DNA from: JAVVSR01 sp964604875
GTDB lineage: Bacteria > Bacillota > Clostridia > Christensenellales > CAG-917
Length of the DNA stretch: 47,988 nucleotides
Direction: 5' to 3'
Assembly (NCBI GenBank): GCA_964604875.1
Contig: CAZSAC010000007.1
Location: 1-47,988 of the forward strand
The number at the start of each line of letters is the position of its first letter. Position 1 is the first letter of the stretch. Positions 1-9,406 of the stretch are shown here, in pieces. The position numbers and the translations under genes are program-made. Under the pieces are notes generated by a model. The model was not told the DNA's origin and did no database searches. It saw only the letters and a list, made by a program, of their open reading frames with translations.

Positions 1-55
1 GACTATTTTATATATTTGTAATATAATCATTTTATAAATTAATAGGAATAATAAA

Positions 56-1363
56 ATGAATAATCTAAACGCCCAACAAGTTTTTGCAAAACAGTTCGGG
101 AATGCCGATAATTATAGAATTCCGTCTATGGTGGTTACAAAGAATAACACTGTTATCGCCGTTGCAGACGAGAGATTTTATACCGCTAGGGATAATCCCA
201 ACCGTATCGATAAGGTTGTAAGAAGGTCTACAGATTCCGGCGTTACCTGGGAGGGACAAACCACTGCCGTGCAAGAGGTAGGGGATAGTATGCTTAAGGC
301 CTCCGCCGCTATCGACGCTTGTTTACTATACGACGACGAAACGGACACGGTTTTTATGTTATATTCGCACACTCCTGCTGGACGGTTTATTTTAAACTGT
401 TATAAAGGGCGAGGGGTAGATAAATCGGGAAGGCTGATTGTTTTATTTGGGACTACAAAATTCTATATTAACAACGGAAGAATCGAAAACAAAAAAGGCG
501 TTGATACGGGATACTTTGTTTCAAATAACGGTGACGTTACCAAGGATGATAAATATATTTGCAATATCTACATAAACGACGGCAAATTCAAAGAATATCC
601 CACCGCATTTTTATATCTATGCAAAAGTACAGACGATGGAAAGACTTGGTCTGAGCCCGTATGCTTGGACAATATGGTCAAAGAAAAATATTTTACCTGG
701 CTGGGCGCAGGCCCCGGAATCGGAATAAAAATCAAAGAAGGTAAATACAAGGGTAGATTGATTATGCCGATGTATTTTAACGTTGTTCAAACGCCCTTGA
801 TGCTGTCCAACGCAATCATTTACAGCGACGACCAAGGGAAAACCTGGAAAAGGGGCAAATCTCCCAACGACTGTCGCAAGCGTCGGTTTGGAATAAAAAT
901 GACGCACAAATTTGTTTTACCGCAGGAAATGTTGACGGAAAGTCAAATTATCGAATGCGGGGAGAATAAGCTCCGTTTGTTTATGCGCAATCACGATAAA
1001 AAACGGTTGGTTGCGTTGGCTGACAGCTATGACGGCGGTCACAGCTGGAAAGACTTTAGGTTTCATATTCAGCTGGATAATTGCATATGTCAGCTTAGTG
1101 TTTTAAACGTCGATTATAACGGACGACCGGCAACCTTGTTTTTAAACGCCGCCAGCAAAAGCAAGCGTGAAAACGGAGTTATAAGGCTTTCGTTTGACTA
1201 CGGCAATACCTTCCCTTATTCCAAGGTGATAAAAGAGGGTGGTTTTGTTTATAGTTGTATGTGTCAACTGCCCGACGGAGAAATCGGCGTTTTATATGAG
1301 GGCTCTACCGAACACGAAACCATAGATTTTATAAAATTTCCTATCGACTGGATTATGAAATAG
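56..1363 (+). CDS. Exo-alpha-sialidase (GH33), apparently cytoplasmic
   Basis: Predicted to release sialic acid from sialosides. Seen: the RIP motif (Arg21-Ile-Pro), Asp-boxes of the S-x-D-x-G-x-T-W type at about residues 58-65, 191-198, 257-264 and 324-331, a Glu at about 295 (LTESQI) and a C-terminal YSCMCQLPDGEIGVLYEG block whose Tyr399 fits the catalytic tyrosine. About residues 110-185 form an insertion in the propeller, resembling the arrangement in pneumococcal NanA/NanB/NanC-type sialidases. There is no signal peptide, membrane anchor or carbohydrate-binding module, so the product should stay in the cytoplasm and act on imported sialosides. The start is supported by AGGA at 44-47; a TATAAT box lies at 22-27, with any -35 at the window edge. 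First gene of the nan operon, 10 nt before nanE. Whether it hydrolyses or makes 2,7-anhydro-sialic acid cannot be told. Confidence 0.9.
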   Translation: MNNLNAQQVFAKQFGNADNYRIPSMVVTKNNTVIAVADERFYTARDNPNRIDKVVRRSTDSGVTWEGQTTAVQEVGDSMLKASAAIDACLLYDDETDTVFMLYSHTPAGRFILNCYKGRGVDKSGRLIVLFGTTKFYINNGRIENKKGVDTGYFVSNNGDVTKDDKYICNIYINDGKFKEYPTAFLYLCKSTDDGKTWSEPVCLDNMVKEKYFTWLGAGPGIGIKIKEGKYKGRLIMPMYFNVVQTPLMLSNAIIYSDDQGKTWKRGKSPNDCRKRRFGIKMTHKFVLPQEMLTESQIIECGENKLRLFMRNHDKKRLVALADSYDGGHSWKDFRFHIQLDNCICQLSVLNVDYNGRPATLFLNAASKSKRENGVIRLSFDYGNTFPYSKVIKEGGFVYSCMCQLPDGEIGVLYEGSTEHETIDFIKFPIDWIMK

Positions 1364-1373
1364 CGAGGCAAAT

Positions 1374-2045
1374 ATGGCAAAGCTTTCAAGAGGATTAATT
1401 GTATCTTGTCAAGCCGTTTTGGGCGAACCGCTCTACGGCTTAAATATTATGCAGCATTTTGCAAAGGCCGCCGTTTTAGGCGGAGCCGTCGGAATACGCG
1501 CAAATTACGTAAGCGACATCAAAGAAATACAAAAAAGCGTCGACGTACCTATAATCGGGATAATTAAAGCGGAATATCCCGATAGCGAGGTTTATATAAC
1601 CCCAACCCTAAAGGAAGTTAAGGAGCTTATTGAAGCAGGGTGCGAGGTTATCGCGTTGGACGCAACAAAGAGACCTAGACCTAACGGTGAAAAGTTATCC
1701 GACTTGGTGGACTATATACGCAAAAATTCGACGGTGGAAATTATGGCGGATTGCAGTACGCTTGAGGAAGCGGAGAATGCGCATAAGCTTGGGTTTGATT
1801 ATATTGGCTCGACAATGCGGGGATATACGTCCTACACGAAAGGCATAGAAATTCCTGATTACAGCTTTTTGACTGAATTGGTCAATTCGTTTTCCGATAC
1901 TAAAATTATTGCAGAGGGTGGCATTTGGGAAGCAAATCAGCTTACAAAGGTTTGCGAGTGCGGAGTATATGCGGTGGTAATTGGAAGCGCAATTACGCGT
2001 CCAAAGGATATTACAGCGCATTTTGTTAAAGCATTAAAACTATGA
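1374..2045 (+). CDS. nanE: N-acetylmannosamine-6-phosphate 2-epimerase
   Basis: Converts ManNAc-6-P to GlcNAc-6-P in sialic acid catabolism (cytoplasmic TIM barrel). The 223-residue length is normal for the family. Seen: the N-terminal SRGLIVSCQA strand, the IGIIKAEYPDSEVYITPT block with Lys65, the ALDATKRPRP motif and the C-terminal IAEGGIW and VVIGSAITRP phosphate-binding loops. It lies 10 nt after the sialidase and overlaps nanK by 4 nt (ATGA), which implies translational coupling. The nagA and nagB steps that would follow are not in the window. Confidence 0.95.
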   Translation: MAKLSRGLIVSCQAVLGEPLYGLNIMQHFAKAAVLGGAVGIRANYVSDIKEIQKSVDVPIIGIIKAEYPDSEVYITPTLKEVKELIEAGCEVIALDATKRPRPNGEKLSDLVDYIRKNSTVEIMADCSTLEEAENAHKLGFDYIGSTMRGYTSYTKGIEIPDYSFLTELVNSFSDTKIIAEGGIWEANQLTKVCECGVYAVVIGSAITRPKDITAHFVKALKL

Positions 2046-2935
2046 AAATCACAGCGATAGACATAGGCGGAACCGCCATAAAATCGGCAACCATTTTGGC
2101 AAACAAATGTGATTTTACTTCACAATACGCACTTAACGCATTTAAAAGGACACCAACAAATGCCAAATTTGGCAAAGATTATGTTTTAAACAATATCTTG
2201 TCTATAATTGACGACGTCGAAAAACAATATCCAAGCGACGCTATTGCGGTGTCAACGGCAGGCACGGTCGACTGGGATAGCGGAGTTATAACATATGCCA
2301 CAAACTCATTGCCAAATTTTACGGGCTTAGAACTTAGACGGCTTATATATGAACGTTTTCAAAAAGACGTGATTGTAATAAACGACGCTGTTGCCGCATT
2401 AATAGGCGAAGCTTTTTATATGCAACCTTTAAAAAACGTAATGATGCTCACGCTTGGCACGGGGTTGGGTTGCGCTGTTTTAAAAGATGAAGTTCTATTG
2501 GCGGACAGCATTGCTAATCCGGCTTTTGCGCATACGTGCTTGCATATCAACGGAAGGCTTTGCGCTTGCAGAAAGAAAGGCTGCGCCGAGCAATATATAT
2601 CTGCAACAGGGCTTAAAAAAACCTTGGGTGGCTTATCAAAAGGAGCTTTTTTAAAGCCTTTGTTATTGGATAAATTCTATAAGGATTTTGTAAAGCTTTT
2701 GGATATTGCGCAAAAAAATTATCTTATTGACAAGGTTATTCTGGGCGGTGGTGTCATTGAACAAAAACAGTTCTGGTTGGACGGGCTGCTTAATGAGGTT
2801 TGCAAAATGGAAAAACCTATCCAAATTGAACCTGCGGTTTTAGGAAATCAAGCAGGACTATTTGGTGCGGTTTACGCCTACATAAACGGAAAATTTAAAT
2901 ATCAATTATCGGAGGACAAAAATGAAAAATTTTAA
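2042..2935 (+). CDS. nanK: ROK-family kinase, probable N-acetylmannosamine kinase
   Basis: Predicted to phosphorylate ManNAc released by NanA. Seen: the ATP-binding DIGGT motif (residues 7-11), the catalytic-base pair Asn114-Asp115 in VINDAVAAL, the LTLGTGLGCA phosphate loop and a ROK zinc site made by His164, Cys174, Cys176 and Cys181. At 297 residues it has the usual ROK length. The ManNAc specificity is inferred from position between nanE and nanA; ROK kinases also act on glucose, fructose and GlcNAc. It overlaps nanE by 4 nt and nanA by 14 nt. Confidence 0.88.
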   Translation: MKITAIDIGGTAIKSATILANKCDFTSQYALNAFKRTPTNAKFGKDYVLNNILSIIDDVEKQYPSDAIAVSTAGTVDWDSGVITYATNSLPNFTGLELRRLIYERFQKDVIVINDAVAALIGEAFYMQPLKNVMMLTLGTGLGCAVLKDEVLLADSIANPAFAHTCLHINGRLCACRKKGCAEQYISATGLKKTLGGLSKGAFLKPLLLDKFYKDFVKLLDIAQKNYLIDKVILGGGVIEQKQFWLDGLLNEVCKMEKPIQIEPAVLGNQAGLFGAVYAYINGKFKYQLSEDKNEKF

Positions 2936-3791
2936 GGGTATTTTCCCGGCGTTATTAACTCCCTATACTAAATCCGGAGAAATAAACAAAAAATCGGTGG
3001 GGGAACTAATCTCGCTGAACATAAATAAAGGTGTAAACGGCTTTTATGTCGGCGGTAGCACGGGAGAAGGTTTAATGCTCACCGTCGATGAAAGGAAAAC
3101 GCTGTTTAAGTATGCCGCTGAAGCAAATCTCGGGAAAACCACCTTGATTGCGCACGTTGGAACTATAAACACCGCCCACGCGATTGAAATGGCAAGGTTT
3201 GCCGAGGAGATTGGCTTTGACGCTATTTCCGCCGTTGCGCCATACTATTACGGTTTTTCGTATGAGGCGATAAAACAATACTATTTTGACATAGCAAACA
3301 GCGTTAATATTCCAATGATAATATATAATTTTCCAAATGCAAACGGGTTTAACTTTACTAAGGCTATGGCGGCTCAGCTGTTGGAAAACGATAAATTCAT
3401 TGGAATTAAACACACCACGTCGGATTTGTTTATGTTAAGCCAATTTAAAACCATTTCAAAAGACATAATCGTTTATAACGGCTATGACGAAATGCTTGTC
3501 GCAGGGCTTGCAATGGGCGCAGACGGCGGTATCGGAAGCACATATAACTTTATGGCGGAAAAGTATGTAAAGCTATATAATGAGTTCAACGCAGGCAATA
3601 TCGTGGCGGCAGAGGAGCTTCAAAAGGAATGTAATGAAATTATTGTTGAGCTTATCAAATACGGCGTATTTGTTTCTGAAAAAGCCATTATGGAAATTAT
3701 GGGCATCGAAATGAACGGCTGTAGAAAACCATTTTTGCCAATATCGGACGAGGGTATCCAAGCTATGAAGAAAATTTGCAAAAGCTTATAA
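2922..3791 (+). CDS. nanA: N-acetylneuraminate lyase
   Basis: Cleaves N-acetylneuraminate to ManNAc and pyruvate. Class I aldolase of the DapA/NAL superfamily, 289 residues. Seen: the carboxylate-binding GSTGEG loop (45-50), Tyr135 in IIYNFP and the Schiff-base Lys163 in IGIKHTTSDL. HTTSDL after the lysine and the nan context favour NAL over dihydrodipicolinate synthase. Last gene of the operon; its start lies inside the nanK 3' end, where GGAGG upstream of the ATG acts as ribosome binding site. A strong terminator follows. Confidence 0.94.
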   Translation: MKNFKGIFPALLTPYTKSGEINKKSVGELISLNINKGVNGFYVGGSTGEGLMLTVDERKTLFKYAAEANLGKTTLIAHVGTINTAHAIEMARFAEEIGFDAISAVAPYYYGFSYEAIKQYYFDIANSVNIPMIIYNFPNANGFNFTKAMAAQLLENDKFIGIKHTTSDLFMLSQFKTISKDIIVYNGYDEMLVAGLAMGADGGIGSTYNFMAEKYVKLYNEFNAGNIVAAEELQKECNEIIVELIKYGVFVSEKAIMEIMGIEMNGCRKPFLPISDEGIQAMKKICKSL

Positions 3792-3799
3792 ATTTGACA

Positions 3800-3828
3800 A
3801 AACCCACCGAAATCGGTGGGTTTTTTTT
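3800..3828 (+). terminator. Rho-independent terminator of the nan operon
   Basis: A GC-rich stem (CCCACCG pairing with CGGTGGG, loop AAAT) is followed by eight T. It starts about 10 nt after the nanA stop. Confidence 0.95.
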
Positions 3829-3862
3829 GTCATTTGCCTCGCGATGTTAGAGGATTATTTTT

Positions 3863-4852
3863 CTAGTTTGCGCCGTCTAAATTTCCACTAAACTCGGAAT
3901 CGTCGACAATCTCCTTGAGGTATTCGGTGTTTTGATAAACCTTTACATAATCGATATAAAATACAGAGGAATTATCCGTAAATTTTCCGATTTTTTGCCC
4001 GTGTGGACCGTAACCGTCCCCTGCGTCCATTTCCACCGTCAAACGTAAAAACTGCTTAACCCTAGAAACCTCACCCGCGCTAGAAGCAAAGGTAGGAGTC
4101 CCGTCAATATAAAACACATAGCACTGAGGAGACCACTTCACTGCAAAGGTATGAAAATTGTCATAAAGATTTTTGTTTGTGTTTAAAATATAGTCTTCAA
4201 TTTGACTATCCTTTCCGTAGCCGTCCCAAATAAGCGCGTGTCCCATTTTATCGGGGTTTTTTATGAATGCGGATTCATATATGTCAATTTCTGTGCCGTC
4301 TTTTCCTCCGTTGCCGACTTTACGTTGATTTGATGATTGAAGCCAAAACGCCGACCAAAGTCCTTGAGCGTTGGGTAGCTTCACCCGACATTCAAAATAT
4401 CCAAAGGCTTGCGAAAATAGCAGTTTATCGAAGTCGCCTTTGTTTTGGGAAGAATCGTCCGAGGCGATTGCTCTGGTTTCGATTCCGCCTGTAAAGCGTC
4501 CGACAGGCGGACATTTCCCTTGCGAGCACTTGTGAGAATTTGTCTCAAAGCTTTTTATTTCGACAAAGCCGTCTTTAACACTCACGCAGTCGGGGCACCA
4601 ATATGAAGTGTATTCGGGGTTTTTGTCCGACTGAGTTTTCCAACGCACGTTGTGGGGTGATGTCGTCCAAATTTCGGGGTTTAAAGCATCGCCGTCGAAG
4701 TTGTCTGTAAAAACCTCATACCAACCGTTTTCGCCGAGTGTAGGAAGTGATAAATCATAGCCCGCGTCTAAACCACTGGGTGTTTTCTCTTTACACGCGC
4801 ACAGAGAAAACGATAAAAAGATACATAAAATCAAACATATTAACTTTTTCAT
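3863..4852 (-). CDS. GH16 family glycosidase, lipoprotein
   Basis: Predicted extracellular, membrane-anchored endo-beta-glucanase-type hydrolase of glycoside hydrolase family 16. Seen: a hydrophobic N-terminal signal ending in a lipobox-like LCAC with Cys20, and the catalytic GH16 signature E-I-D-I-Y-E at residues 188-193 (nucleophile and acid/base glutamates). The C-terminal jelly-roll strand IDYVKVYQ is typical. The substrate (laminarin, mixed-linkage glucan, agar or another) cannot be called. No ribosome binding site precedes the ATG; instead a -10-like TAAACT ends 6 nt before it, so the mRNA may be leaderless. It follows the pyrG terminator and so needs its own promoter. Confidence 0.88.
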   Translation of the reverse strand: MKKLICLILCIFLSFSLCACKEKTPSGLDAGYDLSLPTLGENGWYEVFTDNFDGDALNPEIWTTSPHNVRWKTQSDKNPEYTSYWCPDCVSVKDGFVEIKSFETNSHKCSQGKCPPVGRFTGGIETRAIASDDSSQNKGDFDKLLFSQAFGYFECRVKLPNAQGLWSAFWLQSSNQRKVGNGGKDGTEIDIYESAFIKNPDKMGHALIWDGYGKDSQIEDYILNTNKNLYDNFHTFAVKWSPQCYVFYIDGTPTFASSAGEVSRVKQFLRLTVEMDAGDGYGPHGQKIGKFTDNSSVFYIDYVKVYQNTEYLKEIVDDSEFSGNLDGAN

Positions 4853-4858
4853 AAAATT

Positions 4859-4888
4859 AGTTTAGCATACAACATATTTATATTGCAA
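4859..4888 (-). promoter_or_regulatory. Putative promoter of the GH16 gene (leaderless type)
   Basis: Read on the minus strand: TTGCAA (4883-4888), 18-nt spacer, TAAACT (4859-4864), then only AATTTT before the ATG at 4852. It is the only plausible promoter between the pyrG terminator and this gene. Confidence 0.5.
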
Positions 4889-4908
4889 ACGTTTAGTCTT
4901 AGGAAATG

Positions 4909-4936
4909 AAAAAGCCATAGCGTTTTGCTATGGCTT
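4909..4936 (-). terminator. Terminator of the purB-purA-guaA-pyrG operon
   Basis: The stem GCCATAGC / GCTATGGC (4914-4921 and 4927-4934) is followed on the minus strand by a short T tract. It lies just past the pyrG stop. Confidence 0.88.
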
Positions 4937-4942
4937 ATAAAA

Positions 4943-6538
4943 TTACTTATTTTTTGCCGCAGAGATAAATTCTCTAAACAGCGGATGAGCTTTATTCGGG
5001 CGGCTCTTAAATTCCGGATGGTATTGCACTCCAATATAAAACGGATGGTTTTTGATTTCTATTGCCTCTACCAAGCGTTTGTCGGGCGAAGTTCCCGAAA
5101 TTATCAAGCCGGCCTCGGTTAAAGTGTTTCTAAAATCGTTGTTGAATTCATAGCGATGACGATGTCTTTCAAAAATGGATTCCTGTGAGTAAATTTCAAA
5201 CAGCTTTGTTCCTTCCACAATATTGCAAGGATATGCTCCCAATCGCATTGTTCCGCCTTTGATGACATTCCCTTTTTGGTCGGGCATTAAATCTATAACA
5301 TTATTGTCTGTTTTAACAAATTCACCTGAGTTTGCGCCGTCCAAATTTGCAACGTTTCTGGCAAACTCTATCACGGCAGTTTGCATACCTAAACAAATGC
5401 CAAGATACGGAACCTTGTTTTCGCGCGCATATTTTGCCGCCAAAATTTTACCCTCTGTACCTCTGTCGCCAAATCCACCCGGAACTAAAATGCCGTTTGC
5501 GTCTTTAAGCCTATCATTGATGGTTTTTGCGGTAAGGTCTTCAGCTTCTATCCAATCAATATCGATTTTTACGCCATTTTCAATGCCTCCGTGGCGTAAG
5601 GCCTCAGCTACCGATAGGTATGCGTCGTACATTTTTACATATTTGCCGACTAAAGCTATCTTGACGGATTTTGAGGCGGTTTTGATTTTTTCCAGCATAT
5701 CGCACCATTCTCGCATATCGGGACGCTTTGTATATAAGCCTAATTCTCGGCAAACAACCTCGCTGAAATTGCTTTTTTCAAGCATAATTGGCGCCTCATA
5801 TATAGAATCAACATTTAAGTCTTCAATAACGCAATCTGGTTTAACATCGCAAAAAAGCGCAATTTTGTGTCGAGTGCTTTCGTCCATAGGAAGCTCTTGT
5901 CTGGTTGTGATAATATCCGGTTGAATGCCCATAGCGCGCAGCTCCTTAACAGAGTGCTGTGTAGGTTTCGATTTTTGTTCCCCCGAGGAAGAAATGTAAG
6001 GGACAAGGGTAACGTGGATATAAAGGCAGTTATTTCTGCCAACTTCTCGAGATACTTGACGGATTGCCTCTAAAAACGGTTGTGATTCAATATCGCCTAT
6101 AGTGCCACCAATCTCCGTCATAACGACATCTGCGGAGCTTTTCTTTCCGACGGAATATATAAAATCCTTGATTTCGTTTGTAATGTGCGGAATGGTTTGG
6201 ACGGTCTCGCCGAGATATTCGCCACGGCGTTCCTTGTTTAAAACGTTCCAAAAAACCTTGCCCGTTGTAAGATTGCTGAAGCGGTTTAAGTTTTCGTCAA
6301 TAAATCTTTCATAATGTCCTAAATCCAAATCGGTTTCAGCGCCGTCCTCGGTGACAAACACTTCTCCGTGCTGATAAGGGCTCATAGTTCCGGGGTCGAC
6401 GTTAATGTACGGGTCAAGCTTTTGCGCCATAATTTTTAAACCGCGCGCCTTTAAAAGCCTACCTAAAGAAGCCATAACAATTCCCTTGCCAAGTCCCGAA
6501 ACAACGCCTCCTGTAACGAAAATGTATTTTGTACTCAT
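4943..6538 (-). CDS. pyrG: CTP synthase
   Basis: Glutamine-dependent conversion of UTP to CTP. 531 residues, normal length. The N-terminal synthetase domain opens with the P-loop GGVVSGLGKG (10-19). The C-terminal class I glutamine amidotransferase has Cys382 in GICLGMQ and the His507/Glu509 pair in YHPEF. Ribosome binding site GAGG lies 8-9 nt before the ATG. Last gene of the minus-strand nucleotide operon, 21 nt after guaA. Confidence 0.98.
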   Translation of the reverse strand: MSTKYIFVTGGVVSGLGKGIVMASLGRLLKARGLKIMAQKLDPYINVDPGTMSPYQHGEVFVTEDGAETDLDLGHYERFIDENLNRFSNLTTGKVFWNVLNKERRGEYLGETVQTIPHITNEIKDFIYSVGKKSSADVVMTEIGGTIGDIESQPFLEAIRQVSREVGRNNCLYIHVTLVPYISSSGEQKSKPTQHSVKELRAMGIQPDIITTRQELPMDESTRHKIALFCDVKPDCVIEDLNVDSIYEAPIMLEKSNFSEVVCRELGLYTKRPDMREWCDMLEKIKTASKSVKIALVGKYVKMYDAYLSVAEALRHGGIENGVKIDIDWIEAEDLTAKTINDRLKDANGILVPGGFGDRGTEGKILAAKYARENKVPYLGICLGMQTAVIEFARNVANLDGANSGEFVKTDNNVIDLMPDQKGNVIKGGTMRLGAYPCNIVEGTKLFEIYSQESIFERHRHRYEFNNDFRNTLTEAGLIISGTSPDKRLVEAIEIKNHPFYIGVQYHPEFKSRPNKAHPLFREFISAAKNK

Positions 6539-6559
6539 ATATATACCTCTAAAAAAAGT

Positions 6560-8092
6560 TTATTCCCACTCAATAGTTGCGGGCGGTTTCCCCGTGATGT
6601 CATACACCACGCGTGAGACACCCTTAACTTCATTTATAATGCGAGTTGTAATGACGTCCAAAACCTCATACGGGATATGAGCGTATTCACACGTCATAAA
6701 GTCCGACGTTTTGACAGCGCGCAAACCCAATACATAGTTATACGTTCTGCCGTCGCCCATAATCCCGACTGTTCTAAGGTCGGTTAAAACGGCAAAATAT
6801 TGGTCGTACTTTAAGCCTGCTTTGACGAGTTCTTCGCGGTAAATGGAATCGGCGTCACGCAATATATCTAAGCGCGCTTTGGTGATTTCACCTATGCAAC
6901 GAACTGCAAGCCCCGGGCCGGGAAAGGGTTGTCGTTCAACAAACTCGTCAGGTAGTCCTAAAAGCCTGCCTAGATTGCGTACTTCATCTTTAAACAAATA
7001 CCGCAATGGCTCGACTATCCCTAAAAACTTAGTTTCCTTTGGAAGTCCGCCGACATTATGATGACTTTTTATGACTGCGCCATCGGATAGTCCGCTTTCA
7101 ACTACGTCGGGATATATCGTGCCTTGAGCCAAAAAGCTTCCTTCAAACCTTGAGCTTTCTTCTTCAAAAACTCGCACAAACTCTGTTCCGATTATTTTGC
7201 GTTTGGTTTCAGGGTCGGAAACACCTTTCAGCTTTGTTAAAAACCGTTCCTCTGCGTCAACTCGAATAAAATTTAAATCTTTATCAGAAAACGCTTGTTC
7301 AATTTCGTCCCCCTCGTTTTTTCGCATCATACCGTGGTCAACAAATATACACGTAAGCTGATTTGGGATTGCTTTTGCCAAAAGCGCCGCCGCAACAGAA
7401 CTGTCTACTCCACCACTTAGTCCTAAAACTACATTTTTATTGCCCACTTGTTGCTTTATGGAGTAAATTTGTTTTTCTAAATAGTCGGAAATATTATAGT
7501 CGCCTATTGCTCCGCAAACATTGTATAAAAAATTATAAATTATTTGTGTTCCGTTTTCTGTGCGCTCAACCTCGGGGTGAAATTGCACGGCGTAAAGTTT
7601 TTTATCTCTATTTTCCATTGAAGCTGTAGGGCAGAGCTTTGTTGATGCGGAAACGGAAAAGCCGTCGGGCAATTTTGAAACAAAATCAGTATGGTTCATT
7701 AAGCAAGTTGTGACACTTTCTAAACCAATATATAAAGAGCTTTTTACGTCGATTGCCGCGTCTGTCGAGCCATATTCGCTAAAAGCGCAGGCGGAAACCT
7801 CTCCGCCGAGCGTATACGCCATAAGCTGCATTCCATAACAAATCCCCAAAATCGGAATACCTAGCTCAAAAAGGGCAGGGTTTGCGTGGGGCGCAGTTTT
7901 GTTATATACGCTGTGAGGACCACCTGTTAAAATCAATCCAATAGGGTTTAACGCTTTGATTTCCTCGACAGAGGTTTGTCCCGACATAATCAAACTTTGA
8001 ACCTTACATTCCCTTACGCGCCTTGCAATAAGTTCCTTATATTGTCCGCCGAAATCTAAAACTATTATTGTTTGTTTTGTTTGGTTTTTCAT
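6560..8092 (-). CDS. guaA: GMP synthase (glutamine-hydrolysing)
   Basis: Aminates XMP to GMP. 510 residues with the usual two-part layout: class I amidotransferase with Cys85 (GICYGMQ), His172 and Glu174 (FHPEVE), then the ATP pyrophosphatase domain with the PP-loop SGGVDS (226-231) and the C-terminal dimerisation domain ending PPATIEWE. It starts 3 nt after the purA stop, with GGTGAG serving as ribosome binding site inside the purA end. Part of the operon purB-purA-guaA-pyrG. Confidence 0.98.
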   Translation of the reverse strand: MKNQTKQTIIVLDFGGQYKELIARRVRECKVQSLIMSGQTSVEEIKALNPIGLILTGGPHSVYNKTAPHANPALFELGIPILGICYGMQLMAYTLGGEVSACAFSEYGSTDAAIDVKSSLYIGLESVTTCLMNHTDFVSKLPDGFSVSASTKLCPTASMENRDKKLYAVQFHPEVERTENGTQIIYNFLYNVCGAIGDYNISDYLEKQIYSIKQQVGNKNVVLGLSGGVDSSVAAALLAKAIPNQLTCIFVDHGMMRKNEGDEIEQAFSDKDLNFIRVDAEERFLTKLKGVSDPETKRKIIGTEFVRVFEEESSRFEGSFLAQGTIYPDVVESGLSDGAVIKSHHNVGGLPKETKFLGIVEPLRYLFKDEVRNLGRLLGLPDEFVERQPFPGPGLAVRCIGEITKARLDILRDADSIYREELVKAGLKYDQYFAVLTDLRTVGIMGDGRTYNYVLGLRAVKTSDFMTCEYAHIPYEVLDVITTRIINEVKGVSRVVYDITGKPPATIEWE

Positions 8093-8095
8093 AGC

Positions 8096-9367
8096 TCACC
8101 GAATAATTATTTGGTCCCGCTCCGCGCCGACGGAAACGTATTTAATGTTGCAGCCGACTGATTTTTCTATATACAATATATAGGACTGGGCTGCTTTTGG
8201 TAAATCTTCAAATTTACGGCATGAGGATGTTGACGACAACCACCCGTCCAGATATATTATGTTTGGTTTTGCGTTATTTAACGCTTCACCAAACGGAAAA
8301 TCCACAACAGTTTGTCCATCTACAGTATAACTTTCAACGACTGGTATTTTTTCTAAAGTGTCTAATATATCCAGCTTAGTAAGCGCGATTTCGTCTGCGC
8401 CTTGAATACGGCAACCATATTTACTGGCAACCACATCAAAACCGCCGACACGTCTCGGACGTCCGGTAGCCGCGCCGAATTCTCCGCCTGCGATGCGGAG
8501 CTTGTCAGCCTCGTCACCAAACATTTCCGCCGTAAAAGGACCCTCGCCTACGCAGGTGGAATAAGCCTTCATAATGCCGATAGACGTATCAATTTTCAAA
8601 TTGGGAACGCCAGCTCCAACCGGCGCGTAAGCGGCGATAGTGTTGCTTGACGAGGTATAGGGATAGATACCGAAATCTATATCGCGCAACGCGCCAAGCT
8701 GCGCTTCAAACATAACGTTTTTTCCGTTAGCAACCTCAGCGTTGATATAATTTCCAACGTCTGTAATATAATCCAAAAATGGAGAACCGTATTTGTCTAA
8801 CCAATCCAAAATAGCTTGAACGGTAAATTCAACTCCGTTTTTATAAGCTTTTAGGGTTAGGTTTTTCCAGTCTAAAACAGTTTCCAAGCGGGCTTTTAGG
8901 TATTGTGGATGAAGAAGGTCGCCAATTCGGATAGCTTTTTTCATAAATTTGTCGGCATAAATAGGCGAAATTCCACGACGGGTACTACCAAATTTTTTAT
9001 CGCCTAGTCTGTCTTCTTCCAAGCAGTCTTGTTGGACATTATATGGAAAACATATAACGGCGCGGTCGCTGATTTTTAAGTTTTTCGGAGAAATTTTAAT
9101 ACCGCTGTTTTGCAGTTTTTGCACTTCATTAAAAAGGTGCTCTAAATCTATCACCATTCCGTTTCCCATGACATTGACTTTGTCTTCACGCAAAATGCCC
9201 GATGGAAGAAGGTTTAAAATAAATTTACCTTTTTCATTAATTACGGTATGCCCCGCGTTATTACCGCCTTGATAGCGCACGATAATATCGCTGTTTGAAG
9301 AAAGCAGGTCCACCATACGACCTTTGCCTTCGTCGCCCCAGTTGATTCCAACGATTGCAGTAAGCAT
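8096..9367 (-). CDS. purA: Adenylosuccinate synthetase
   Basis: Makes adenylosuccinate from IMP, aspartate and GTP, the first committed step to AMP. 423 residues. Seen: the GTP-binding GDEGKG loop (11-16), the NNAGHTV motif with His40, and GSTRRGISP and TGRPRRVGGFD, which carry the IMP-binding arginines. GAGG lies upstream of the ATG. It is 39 nt downstream of purB, its pathway partner, and 3 nt upstream of guaA. Confidence 0.97.
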   Translation of the reverse strand: MLTAIVGINWGDEGKGRMVDLLSSNSDIIVRYQGGNNAGHTVINEKGKFILNLLPSGILREDKVNVMGNGMVIDLEHLFNEVQKLQNSGIKISPKNLKISDRAVICFPYNVQQDCLEEDRLGDKKFGSTRRGISPIYADKFMKKAIRIGDLLHPQYLKARLETVLDWKNLTLKAYKNGVEFTVQAILDWLDKYGSPFLDYITDVGNYINAEVANGKNVMFEAQLGALRDIDFGIYPYTSSSNTIAAYAPVGAGVPNLKIDTSIGIMKAYSTCVGEGPFTAEMFGDEADKLRIAGGEFGAATGRPRRVGGFDVVASKYGCRIQGADEIALTKLDILDTLEKIPVVESYTVDGQTVVDFPFGEALNNAKPNIIYLDGWLSSTSSCRKFEDLPKAAQSYILYIEKSVGCNIKYVSVGAERDQIIIR

Positions 9368-9406
9368 TTGATACCTCTATATTAAATTTAAAATTCTAAA
9401 CTCTAA

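Noticed and set aside
3863..4852. GH16 gene as a member of the pyrG operon
   Set aside because: A good terminator separates them and a separate promoter-like sequence is present.
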